Shown here in pieces: positions 1 to 6,816 of a stretch of 64,000 nucleotides of DNA. The notes under the pieces are model-generated. The model was not told where the DNA came from, did not search any database, and saw only the letters and a program-made list of their open reading frames with translations. Location of the stretch: positions 91,078 through 155,077 of the forward strand of contig CAWJCM010000009.1 of NCBI GenBank assembly GCA_963841405.1. Reading direction: 5' to 3'. The first letter of the stretch is position 1, and each line of letters opens with the position of its first letter. This DNA is from DATBLE01 sp963841405 (GTDB lineage Bacteria; Actinomycetota; Thermoleophilia; Gaiellales; Gaiellaceae). A program made the position numbers and the translations under genes.

Positions 1-70
1 TGACGACCGCCTCCTGCCCGACCACCTCGTCGAAGTTCTGAGGCCTGTACTTCCGGTAGAGAGCGGTCAT
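1..70 (-). CDS. dnaX: DNA polymerase III gamma/tau subunit, N-terminal fragment (runs off the window)
   Basis: Only the first 23 codons are inside the window; the gene continues past base 1. The start is the ATG complementary to 68-70, and the peptide begins MTALYRKYRPQNFDEVVGQE, the standard opening of bacterial DnaX, the clamp-loader ATPase subunit of the replicative polymerase. The YRKYRP and VVGQE signatures are diagnostic even in so short a piece. It is divergent from the MBL-fold gene at 99. The SRP RNA at 2311-2409 lies on the same strand, a neighbourhood often seen for dnaX. Confidence 0.85.
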   Translation of the reverse strand, partial: MTALYRKYRPQNFDEVVGQEAVV

Positions 71-74
71 CGAG

Positions 75-91
75 TCGATTCAAGCAGAATC
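75..91. promoter_or_regulatory. Inverted repeat between divergent dnaX and MBL-fold genes
   Basis: CGATTCAAGCAGAATCG is a perfect 6-bp inverted repeat with a 5-bp spacer. It fills the 28-bp gap between the dnaX start and the GTG start at 99, so it could be an operator, or just a hairpin in the leader. No regulator is identified. Confidence 0.3.
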
Positions 92-98
92 GATCGCA

Positions 99-875
99 GT
101 GGCCCTGTGGATTTGCCAGACCTGCGGCTGCCAGCACGCCGATTCGGACCAGCCGCCGTCACGGTGCGTGATCTGCGAGGACGCGCGGCAGTACGTGGGC
201 TGGGACGGCCAGCGGTGGACGACGCTCGAGGCGCTACGCGCGACGTATCGCGCCGATGTCCGCGACGACCACGGCCTCCTCGGGATCGGCTGCATGCCCT
301 CGTTCGCAATCGGCCAGCGCGCGCTGGTGGTCGACGGCGTCCTCTGGGACTGCGTGCCGCTCCTCGACGGGATGGCGGAGGCGGCCGGCGACTTGCTCGC
401 GGTCGCGATTTCCCACCCGCACTACTACACGACGATGGTCGACTGGAGCCGCGTGTTCGGCGGCATCCCCGTCTACGTCCACGCCGACGACCGCGAGTGG
501 GTCGTCCGGCCGGACGCGTGCGTCGAGTACTGGGAGGGGGAGGAGCTCGATCTCGGCGGCGGTCTGACGCTCCTCCGGCTCGGCGGCCACTTCGCCGGCG
601 GCCAGGTGCTGCACGCGGGACGGTCGCTCCTCGTCGGCGACATCGTCCAGGTGGTCATGGACCGGCGCTGGGTCAGCTTCATGTACTCGTACCCGAACCT
701 GATCCCGCTGCCCGCGGCGACCGTCCGGCGGATGGTCGAGAAGCTCGAGCCGTACGAGTTCGACCGCGTCTACGGTGCCTGGTGGGGGAGGGTCGTCGAC
801 GGTGACGGGAAGGAGCGGGTGCGGGCCTCTGCCGAGCGCTACGTCGCCGCGCTTCAGTCCTCGCCGTCCCAGTAG
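99..875 (+). CDS. MBL-fold metallo-hydrolase with N-terminal zinc ribbon
   Basis: A 258-residue protein with a GTG start. Residues 6-26 carry two CxxC pairs (C6/C9 and C23/C26), a rubredoxin-like zinc ribbon. The rest has a metallo-beta-lactamase layout: an SHPHYYTTMVDW block where the family usually has HxHxDH, then GGHFAGGQVL and LVGDIVQVV strands typical of the later metal ligands. The changed first motif suggests non-canonical metal binding or a separate subfamily of MBL proteins. The substrate is unknown. The gene is divergent from dnaX and its 3' end overlaps that of the convergent cupin gene by 22 bp. Confidence 0.75.
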   Translation: MALWICQTCGCQHADSDQPPSRCVICEDARQYVGWDGQRWTTLEALRATYRADVRDDHGLLGIGCMPSFAIGQRALVVDGVLWDCVPLLDGMAEAAGDLLAVAISHPHYYTTMVDWSRVFGGIPVYVHADDREWVVRPDACVEYWEGEELDLGGGLTLLRLGGHFAGGQVLHAGRSLLVGDIVQVVMDRRWVSFMYSYPNLIPLPAATVRRMVEKLEPYEFDRVYGAWWGRVVDGDGKERVRASAERYVAALQSSPSQ

Positions 876-1768
876 TCGAGCGGCTCGACCCGGAAGATCG
901 CGCCGGCGACCGCGATCTTGCTCGAGGTGGGGTAGAAGCACATGTCGCCCGGCTCCCGAGTCCCGTACGCGAGGTAGGTCAATCCGTTCTCGCCGCCTCG
1001 GAACGCGTGGGCGATGCCGGTGCCCGGTAGGCAAGAGACGACGTGCCCGGGCCGCACCGGCGTCTCTTCGTCGCCGAGGAGAAGCGTCCCGTCGCCGTCG
1101 AGGATCACGAAGATCTCCTCCTCCAGCGAGTGGCAGTGGAGCGGCGCGGAGAGCATCCCCGGCACGACCTCGACGTGCTGCAGGCCGGTCGTCACGGAGC
1201 CCACCGCCGTCCCCAGGTTGCGGCGCGTTCGCTGGATCCGCGGGCGGATGATCTCCTTCGGCTCGACGTCGCGGACGTTGACGATCGTCGGCGGTCGCGG
1301 GCTCGGGTCGGGAAGCTCGGGCGGGCCGAGCTCGGCCTCGCGGACGAACTGCGTCGGGCGGTAGCCGTCCGTCGTTCCGTCGAGCGTCTCAACGAAGCGA
1401 TTTCCGACGAGGGAGGCTCCCAGGCGCGGGAAGCGCGGACTCTCGTCGCGGTCGCGCGGGCCGAATGCGAGCACGTCGAGATCGTCGAGCGCGTGGAGGG
1501 TGTGCGCCCCACCGCCGGCGAGGTAGACGATGGCGTCGCCCTCGCCGATGTCGTAGGCCTCGCCCCGCTGCCAGGAGAAGCCCTTCCCCGAGAGCACATA
1601 GAAGATTTCCTCCTGACGGCCGTGCTCGTGCGCAGGCGTCGACCACCCGCCGGCCGGGATCTCAATTCGGTTGGCTCCGACACTCAGGGAGCCGGCAGAC
1701 CTCCCGACGAAGGACCACGTCCCTCGGATGTGGCCGACGGTGATCTCGAAATCCTCGACTTCGTCCAT
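854..1768 (-). CDS. Double cupin (bicupin) domain protein
   Basis: About 304 residues from the ATG at 1768 (a GTG at 1786 would add six). There are two cupin modules. The first has a metal-site-like HEHGRQEE and the second HCHSLEEE, each followed by the usual glycine-rich second cupin motif. Bicupins of this kind include dioxygenases, epimerases and storage-like proteins; nothing visible fixes the substrate. No signal peptide is seen, so it is probably cytoplasmic. It is divergent from the F420-type gene at 1824 with a 55-bp gap that must hold both promoters. Confidence 0.7.
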   Translation of the reverse strand: MDEVEDFEITVGHIRGTWSFVGRSAGSLSVGANRIEIPAGGWSTPAHEHGRQEEIFYVLSGKGFSWQRGEAYDIGEGDAIVYLAGGGAHTLHALDDLDVLAFGPRDRDESPRFPRLGASLVGNRFVETLDGTTDGYRPTQFVREAELGPPELPDPSPRPPTIVNVRDVEPKEIIRPRIQRTRRNLGTAVGSVTTGLQHVEVVPGMLSAPLHCHSLEEEIFVILDGDGTLLLGDEETPVRPGHVVSCLPGTGIAHAFRGGENGLTYLAYGTREPGDMCFYPTSSKIAVAGAIFRVEPLDYWDGED

Positions 1769-1823
1769 GTGGGCGATCCCCACCACTCGACTATAGGAGA
1801 GCGGGACTGCCTACACTCGGAAG

Positions 1824-2249
1824 ATGGCATCGGCTCTCGACCAGGTCCGCGAACTGATCGAGTCCGGGCCGCTCGCGCACCTCGTCACCGTCAACCCGGA
1901 CGGAAGCCCGCAGGTCACGATCGTCTGGATCGGCATCGAGGACGACGAGGTCGTCTCGGCGCACCTCTTCGAGCACCGGAAGGTCCGGAATATCCGGCGC
2001 GACCCGCGCGTCGCCGTCTCGCTCGAAGCGCCGGGGTCGAACGCGATCGGGATGCGCGACTACGCGGTTCTCTACGGCACCGCCCGCATCACCGAGGGTG
2101 GGGCGCCCGAGCTCCTCCGCCGGCTGGCGCAGATCTACGTCGGGCCGGGGACGACGTTTCCGCCGATGCCGGACTCGCCGCCGGGCCACATCACGCGGAT
2201 CCGCGTCGAGCGGATCGCGGGCCAGGGGCCCTGGGTGGCCGGCGAATAG
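1824..2249 (+). CDS. PPOX-class F420-dependent-type oxidoreductase
   Basis: A 141-residue split-barrel flavoprotein of the pyridoxamine-phosphate-oxidase-like superfamily. The N-terminus LAHLVTVNPDGSPQVTIVW and the later HRKVRNIRRDPRVAVSLEAP follow the F420-binding FDOR/PPOX pattern of actinobacteria. Such enzymes move hydride between reduced F420 and small substrates. The call rests on family pattern; FMN or haem binding cannot be excluded. No RBS stands out. The SRP RNA lies downstream on the other strand. Confidence 0.75.
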   Translation: MASALDQVRELIESGPLAHLVTVNPDGSPQVTIVWIGIEDDEVVSAHLFEHRKVRNIRRDPRVAVSLEAPGSNAIGMRDYAVLYGTARITEGGAPELLRRLAQIYVGPGTTFPPMPDSPPGHITRIRVERIAGQGPWVAGE

Positions 2250-2310
2250 TGCCCGGCCGCGCAACCGGCGTCGAAACGGCTTCCCCGGGAGGAACCCGAT
2301 CCGCTTGCTC

Positions 2311-2409
2311 GGGCCAGGCCTGACCGCGGCACCTGAGAGGAACTCCTTAGCGCTGCTTCCTTCCGGACCTGACGCGGTTCGAAGGCTCCCAGTGCGCGGA
2401 ACCTGGCCG
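2311..2409 (-). ncRNA. ffs: Signal recognition particle RNA (small bacterial 4.5S type)
   Basis: Read on the minus strand, 2345-2373 gives GTCAGGTCCGGAAGGAAGCA followed by GCGCTAA, the universally conserved SRP helix-8 tip that binds Ffh. The flanks fold back: GGCCAGG (complement of 2402-2408) pairs with CCTGGCC (complement of 2312-2318), giving a hairpin of about 99 nt. The ends are set from this outer pairing and may be off by 10-20 nt. SRP RNA with Ffh targets membrane proteins to the translocon. Confidence 0.9.
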
Positions 2410-2532
2410 TCAGCGCTGCGCTTTCGGGCCCAAGCCCCGAAGAACCCGCCCCTCGGACGGTATTCGGCCCCGCTGGAGCGGATTGCGGGTTCAGGGAACC
2501 GCTAGCTCCCCGCCTAGCGCGACCGGGCGCTT

Positions 2533-2569
2533 GCCATCGTAGCGCGCGCGGTGCGCGCGCTACGATGGC
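2533..2569. repeat. Perfect 17-bp stem hairpin
   Basis: The left arm 2533-2549 and the right arm 2553-2569 are perfectly complementary over 17 bp (GCCATCGTAGCGCGCGC), with a three-base GGT loop. There is no T-run in either direction, so it is not a classic terminator. It abuts the dispersed palindrome at 2577 and lies upstream of the SRP RNA on that gene's strand. Confidence 0.7.
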
Positions 2570-2576
2570 TTCGCTT

Positions 2577-2603
2577 CGCGGGGGAACCCCTGGTTCCCCC
2601 GCG
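2577..2603 (-). repeat. Dispersed palindrome, GGGGGAACC family, copy 1
   Basis: CGCGGGGGAACC at 2577-2588 and GGTTCCCCCGCG at 2592-2603 form a perfect 12-bp-arm palindrome with a CCT centre. A GCTTCGCTTCG run lies on its left, matching in reverse complement the GAGCGAAGCGAG segment beside the copy at 38118-38176. The orientation is therefore opposite to the other copies. Confidence 0.65.
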
Positions 2604-2752
2604 CGCCCTCTCCTTGACATCGGCTCGATCGGTCGGGCGTGGTCTGAGCCGGCGGATGTGCTGGTGGTTCGGAGCGTCGGTCTCCGAGAGGCCGTAGCGG
2701 CCGAGGCGGGCAGAGCCCGCCTCGGCAAGTGAGCCCGGGGTACACTCGGCCC

Positions 2753-3340
2753 GTGGCCAGGGCCGTCAGGCAGGCGTCGTGGCTCCGCGTCCCGCCCGAG
2801 GAAGACGCCCCCGACGGCGTCCAGGCGCTGTTCGACAAGGCGAACGAGAAGCTCGGGTTCGTCCCCAACGTGCTTCGGGTCTATGCGCTCCGGCCTCGGC
2901 ACCTGGAGCTCTGGAACGCGTTCTACGACGACCTGATGCGCGGCGACTCCGGGTTGACGAAGGTGCAGCGGGAGATGATCGCCGTCGTCGTCTCGACGGA
3001 GAACCGCTGCCACTACTGCATGGTCTCCCACGGTGCCTTCCTGCGGAAGCTGACCGGCGACCCGCTGCTCGTGGAGCAGCTGCGGACGAACCACCGGTAC
3101 GCGGACATCGAGCCCCGGGAGCGTGCGATGCTCGACTTCGCCGTCAAGCTGACCGGGCAGTCGGCAGCCTGCACCGAGCAGGACGTCGAGGCTCTTCGAG
3201 AGGCGGGGTGGAGCGACGAGGACGTGATGGACATCGCCGAGGTGACGGGCATGTTCAACTTCACGAACCGTCTGGCAAGCGGCCTGGGCTGGGTGCCGAA
3301 CGAGGAGTTCGTGACACTCGGCTACGACGAGATGCCCTGA
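2753..3340 (+). CDS. Carboxymuconolactone decarboxylase / peroxidase-related AhpD-like protein
   Basis: The start is taken as the GTG at 2753, giving 195 residues; an in-frame upstream start at 2729 exists. The core CHYCMVSHGAF holds the CxxCxxxH redox motif of the AhpD/CMD fold, preceded by the helix LTKVQREMIAVVVSTENR. The C-terminal half (MLDFAVKLT through MFNFTNRLASGLG) matches the uncharacterised peroxidase-related CMD family. The likely role is thiol-based peroxide or aldehyde handling in the cytoplasm. It is followed by a small dimeric-barrel protein on the same strand. Confidence 0.75.
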   Translation: MARAVRQASWLRVPPEEDAPDGVQALFDKANEKLGFVPNVLRVYALRPRHLELWNAFYDDLMRGDSGLTKVQREMIAVVVSTENRCHYCMVSHGAFLRKLTGDPLLVEQLRTNHRYADIEPRERAMLDFAVKLTGQSAACTEQDVEALREAGWSDEDVMDIAEVTGMFNFTNRLASGLGWVPNEEFVTLGYDEMP

Positions 3341-3401
3341 TCCGACACAGCGTCGGCGCTCGCTTGCTTATGCTCGGGCCTCCCGACGGATTGGAGGCGA
3401 C

Positions 3402-3668
3402 ATGCACGCAGTAGTGGTGAAGGTCACGGTCAACGACCGCGAGGCAGCCGAGAAGAGGCTGCGAGAGGTGACCGCTCCCCGCGTCTCGCAACTTCCAGGC
3501 GTCGTCGCAGGCTACTGGACTCGCTCTGACGGCTCAGACGGCTTGTCGATGGTCGTGTTCGAGTCGGAGGACGCTGCTCGGGCCGCGGCGGATCAAGTTC
3601 CGCAGATGGTTACCGAGGCGGTCACTCTGGAGAGCGTCGAGGTTCGTGAAGTAGTGGCGAACGTCTAG
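3402..3668 (+). CDS. Small dimeric alpha/beta-barrel (ABM-like) protein
   Basis: An 88-residue protein with an ATG start 61 bp after the CMD gene. The order of strands and helices (HAVVVKVTV, a helix AAEKRLREVTAPRVSQLPG, then GYWTRSDGSDGLSMVVFES and DAARAAADQVPQM) is that of antibiotic-biosynthesis-monooxygenase / EthD-like ferredoxin folds, which dimerise. No catalytic residues can be named. A similar module is at 22984-23283. Confidence 0.6.
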   Translation: MHAVVVKVTVNDREAAEKRLREVTAPRVSQLPGVVAGYWTRSDGSDGLSMVVFESEDAARAAADQVPQMVTEAVTLESVEVREVVANV

Positions 3669-3768
3669 CGAGAGGAAGGGCCATCCGACCCAGATTCCGG
3701 CCCCGACCCGAAGAGGGCCTCCGGCCGGGGCTCTGTCGTTCGAGGAACGGCTAACCTAAGCCGTCCCG

Positions 3769-3840
3769 GGGCGCGTAGCTCAGCGGGAGAGCGCCCGCTT
3801 CACACGCGGGAGGTCGCTGGTTCGATCCCAGCCGCGCCCA
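3769..3840 (+). tRNA. tRNA-Val (anticodon CAC)
   Basis: A 72-nt cloverleaf. The acceptor GGGCGCG (3769-3775) pairs with CGCGCCC (3833-3839), discriminator A. The D arm contains TAGCTCAGC. The anticodon stem CCCGC/GCGGG encloses the loop TTCACAC, giving anticodon CAC. The T arm is GCTGGTTCGATCCCAGC. CCA is not encoded. Its 3' half is the integration target of the block that follows. Confidence 0.95.
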
Positions 3841-3846
3841 TGGCTT
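3799..3846. other. Attachment site (attL, element 1): 3' half of tRNA-Val
   Basis: The 48 bp from the anticodon loop to the end of the tRNA plus TGGCTT recur exactly at 13770-13817, and 45 bp (3799 extended two bases left, to CCCAT) recur at 22019-22063. Only this copy has the 5' half of the tRNA. This is the pattern left by integrases that use a tRNA 3' end as attB and restore the tRNA on one side. Confidence 0.85.
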
Positions 3847-3888
3847 AGCAAGCCATTTCTCGTCGCCGGCGCTCTCCTCGCGAGGCCA

Positions 3889-3909
3889 TGTGGTGAGTTT
3901 GTGGTGAGT
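3889..3909 (+). promoter_or_regulatory. Paired arm-type integrase site candidates (left arm, element 1)
   Basis: TGTGGTGAGT occurs at 3889-3898 and again at 3900-3909, start to start 11 bp. The same pair, same orientation and spacing, is at 13654-13674 next to the other end of element 1. Short direct repeats flanking the core att site are what the N-terminal arm-binding domain of tyrosine integrases recognises. The rest of 3841-4248 shows no gene. Confidence 0.5.
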
Positions 3910-4248
3910 ACGCGCTACGAGAGCGGATTCCCGCACCCTTGCGTGTCAACAAGGCGGCCCCCTAGGTGCGATCCTGCGAACTCAGCCTGGTCTGGCGTGG
4001 CTATGCATGGTCAGAGCGCATGGCTACGTGAGGCTCTTGCCATGCTTCCGGCCGTCTGAGGCCATCCAAGCTCTTGTGCGTTGACTTCGTCGTTGGCTTC
4101 GACAGCGGGCTAGGGTCGCCGCTGACCAGAGGAGACAGATCGTGAACGGCGGGCTGCTCGTCCGCGCCAGCGACATCGCTTACGCCGTTGCATCCCGCGG
4201 TAGACCGCTGTCGAGACGCGGATGCCGCGGTTATCGTCTTGATTGGTC

Positions 4249-6637
4249 ATGCCTCGGATCTTCGACAACATCGACCAGCGCCTGCTGCCGGCGTTGCAGG
4301 AGACGCTCGACGTCGCCGAACACGCAGACTTCTGCGTCGGCTACTTCAATCTGCGCGGATGGCGCCAGATCGACTCCTATATCGAGCGCTGGGCCGGAAC
4401 CGACGAGTCTTGCTGCCGGTTGCTCGTCGGAATGCAGCGTCAGCCGGAGGTCGAGTTCCGCGAGCTGATGAGCCTGCGATCAGGCAGCGACGGCATTGAC
4501 AACGCTACAGCGCTGCGGCTCAAGACACAGCTGGCTGAGGAGTTTCGCGCTCAGCTTGCCGTCGGCGTTCCGACCAATGCTGACGAGGCTGGCCTGCGCC
4601 GTCTGGCGGAGCAGATCCGAGCGCACAAGCTCCGCGTGAAACTGTTTCTGCGCCACACTCTGCACGCCAAGCTCTACCTGCTCTACCGCTCTGATGCCAA
4701 CAATCCGAAGATCGGGTTCCTCGGCAGCAGCAATCTGACTTTGCCCGGCCTTTCCGGGCAGGGCGAGCTCAACATCGACGTTCTCGACCACGACGCGGCC
4801 GACAAGCTCGAGCGCTGGTTCAACGACCGCTGGGACGACCGCTGGTCGATTGACATCTCCGATGAGCTCGTCCAGGTGATCGAGGAGAGCTGGGCGCGCG
4901 AGGAGGCGATCCCGCCGTACCACATTTACTTGAAGATGGCCTACCACCTCTCCCAGGAGGCGCGCACCGGCCTCTCTGAGTTTCAGATTCCGCGCGACTT
5001 CCGCGACCGGTTGTTCGACTTCCAGACAGCGGCTGTCAAGATCGCGGCGCATCACGTCAACCGGCGCGGCGGCGTCCTGGTCGGAGACGTCGTAGGGCTC
5101 GGAAGGACGCTGATGGCGACCGCGCTGGCACGCATCCTCGAGGAGGACCTCGGCCTCGAGACCCTGATCATCTGCCCGAAGAACCTCGTCTCGATGTGGG
5201 AGGACTACCGCGACCGGTACCGCCTGCGCGCGCGCGCGTACTCTCCCACAGCGTCGTCGAGCGCGAGCTGCCGAACCTGCGGCGGTACCGCGTCGTGATC
5301 ATCGACGAGAGCCACAACCTGAGGAACCGCGACGGCAAGCGCTACCGGGCGATCCACGAGTACGTCCAGGCGAACGACAGCAAGTGCATCCTGCTGACGG
5401 CCACGCCGTACAACAAGACCTATCTCGATCTCGCCAACCAGCTCCGACTTTTCGTCCCCGAGGACGCCGACCTCGGCATCCGCCCCGAGCGGTTGCTGCG
5501 CGAGCTCGGTGAGACCGAATTCATCCGCCGTCACCAGGCGCCTGTGCGTTCGCTCGCGGCGTTCGAGCACACCCACTACGCCGACGACTGGCGCGACCTG
5601 ATGCGCCTGTACTTAGTGCGGCGGACGCGAAGTTTCATCCAAGACAACTATGCGGAGACGGACGATGACGGACGCAAGTACCTCACTTTCGAGGACGGCA
5701 CGCGCTCGTACTTCCCGGCCCGCCGGCCGATCACCGTGGAATTCGGGCTTGACGACGCTAACCCCGACGACCAATACGCCCCGCCTCTACGCGAGGGACG
5801 TGGTCACTGCCATCACCACCCTCCACCTGCCGCGATACGGCCTCGGCAACTACATCGGCGCCACTCCCGACGAACCGCCAACAGCGGCCGAGGCCAAGAT
5901 CATCCAGGATCTCGGACGCGCTGGGAAGCGATTGATGGGCTTCAGCCGCACCAACCTGTTCAAGCGGCTCGAGAGCGGAGGAATGGCATTCATTCAGTCC
6001 GTCGAGCGGCACGTCCTGCGCAACTTCATCTACCTGCACGCGCTCGACAACGGTCTCCCGGTGCCGATAGGCACCCAGGACGCCGAGCTCATGGACTCGC
6101 GGATCAACGACGAGGACGCCGAGACGCAGGCGCCGGCGGCAATGGCGATGCTCGACGAGGACGAGGAGGGCGTCACAGCCGACGAGGCGCTGAAGACGAT
6201 CTCGATGAGCACCGAGCAGGACTTTCGCGAGCGGGCGGCAGCGCTTTACAGGGAGTACGAGTCGACTCAGGCGCGCCGCTTCCGTTGGTTGCGCCCGGAG
6301 CTGTTCTCGGAGCGGCTCGCCGAGGACCTGTACGCCGACGCGCAGGCGCTGATGACAATCCTCGACAAGGCCGGCGAATGGGATCCAGAGAACGACGAGA
6401 AGCTTGCCGCCCTGCATCGTCTCCTCACCGGCGACTACCCTGACGACAAGGTCATCGTCTTTACACAGTTCGCAGACACCGTCCGCTATCTCGAGCGCGA
6501 GCTAAAGCGGCGTAGCGTCGGGCGCCTCGCCGGCGTCACCGGCGACTCGCAGAACCCGACCGAGCTCGCGTGGCGCTTTAGCCCGGCCTCGAACGGCAAG
6601 CGCCACCGTATCTCCGCAGAGGAGGAGTTGCGCGTGC
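4249..6637 (+). pseudogene. Broken SNF2-type DEAD/DEAH helicase with N-terminal phospholipase-D-like domain
   Basis: The original product was a large PLD-domain/SNF2 helicase of the kind found in defence and DNA-processing islands. The first frame (from ATG 4249) has a PLD-like HAKLYLLYR...GSSNLT motif and a Walker A written GLGRT, where the invariant lysine is arginine. The frame shifts near 5220; the next stretch holds motif II (IIDESHNL) and motif III (LLTATPYNK). It shifts again near 5775 and continues with VIVFTQFADT until about 6605. The last helicase motifs are missing. At least two frameshifts, a lost Walker lysine and a missing C-terminus make it a pseudogene. It lies just inside attL. 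Confidence 0.85.
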
Positions 6638-6742
6638 ATGGGGCACGAGTCGAGCACGATCACCGAGCGCCGCTACATCCACCTTTTCGACCGACAGCGG
6701 ACCGACGAAGCCGTACGGCAGGCGATGGCCTCGGGCGCGTGA
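6638..6742 (+). pseudogene. C-terminal remnant of a tyrosine recombinase (integrase)
   Basis: The frame starting at ATG 6638 reads MGHESSTITERRYIHLF and then DRQRTDEAVRQAMASGA before TGA at 6740-6742. MGH...Y is the last catalytic histidine and tyrosine region of phage-type integrases. The preceding catalytic boxes are absent and the sequence upstream belongs to the helicase in another frame. The 35 codons are therefore a remnant joined directly to the truncated helicase, a scar of a deletion inside element 1. Confidence 0.75.
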
Positions 6743-6770
6743 TCTCGTTCAGCAGAACTCGGGCCACCTA

Positions 6771-6801
6771 TGTCCCGACGGAGCGTCACTCCGTCGGGAC
6801 A
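6771..6801. terminator. Hairpin between convergent genes
   Basis: TGTCCCGACGGAG (6771-6783) and CTCCGTCGGGACA (6789-6801) form a perfect 13-bp stem with a CGTCA loop. It sits between the helicase/integrase remnant and the 3' end of the MMPL gene. It lacks a clear T-run and resembles the GTCCC palindromes seen elsewhere in the window. Confidence 0.5.
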
Positions 6802-6816
6802 GGCCGGAGCGTATGC

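Noticed and set aside
1043..2323. Plus ORF antisense to the cupin gene and running into the F420-type gene
   Set aside because: Shadow frame; the cupin motifs on the other strand are clear.
3751..3936. Minus-strand ORF reading WARLGSNQRPPACEAGAL over tRNA-Val, and the similar ORF at 13455-13913
   Set aside because: It is a translation of the tRNA/att sequence itself; such phrases are common false proteins.
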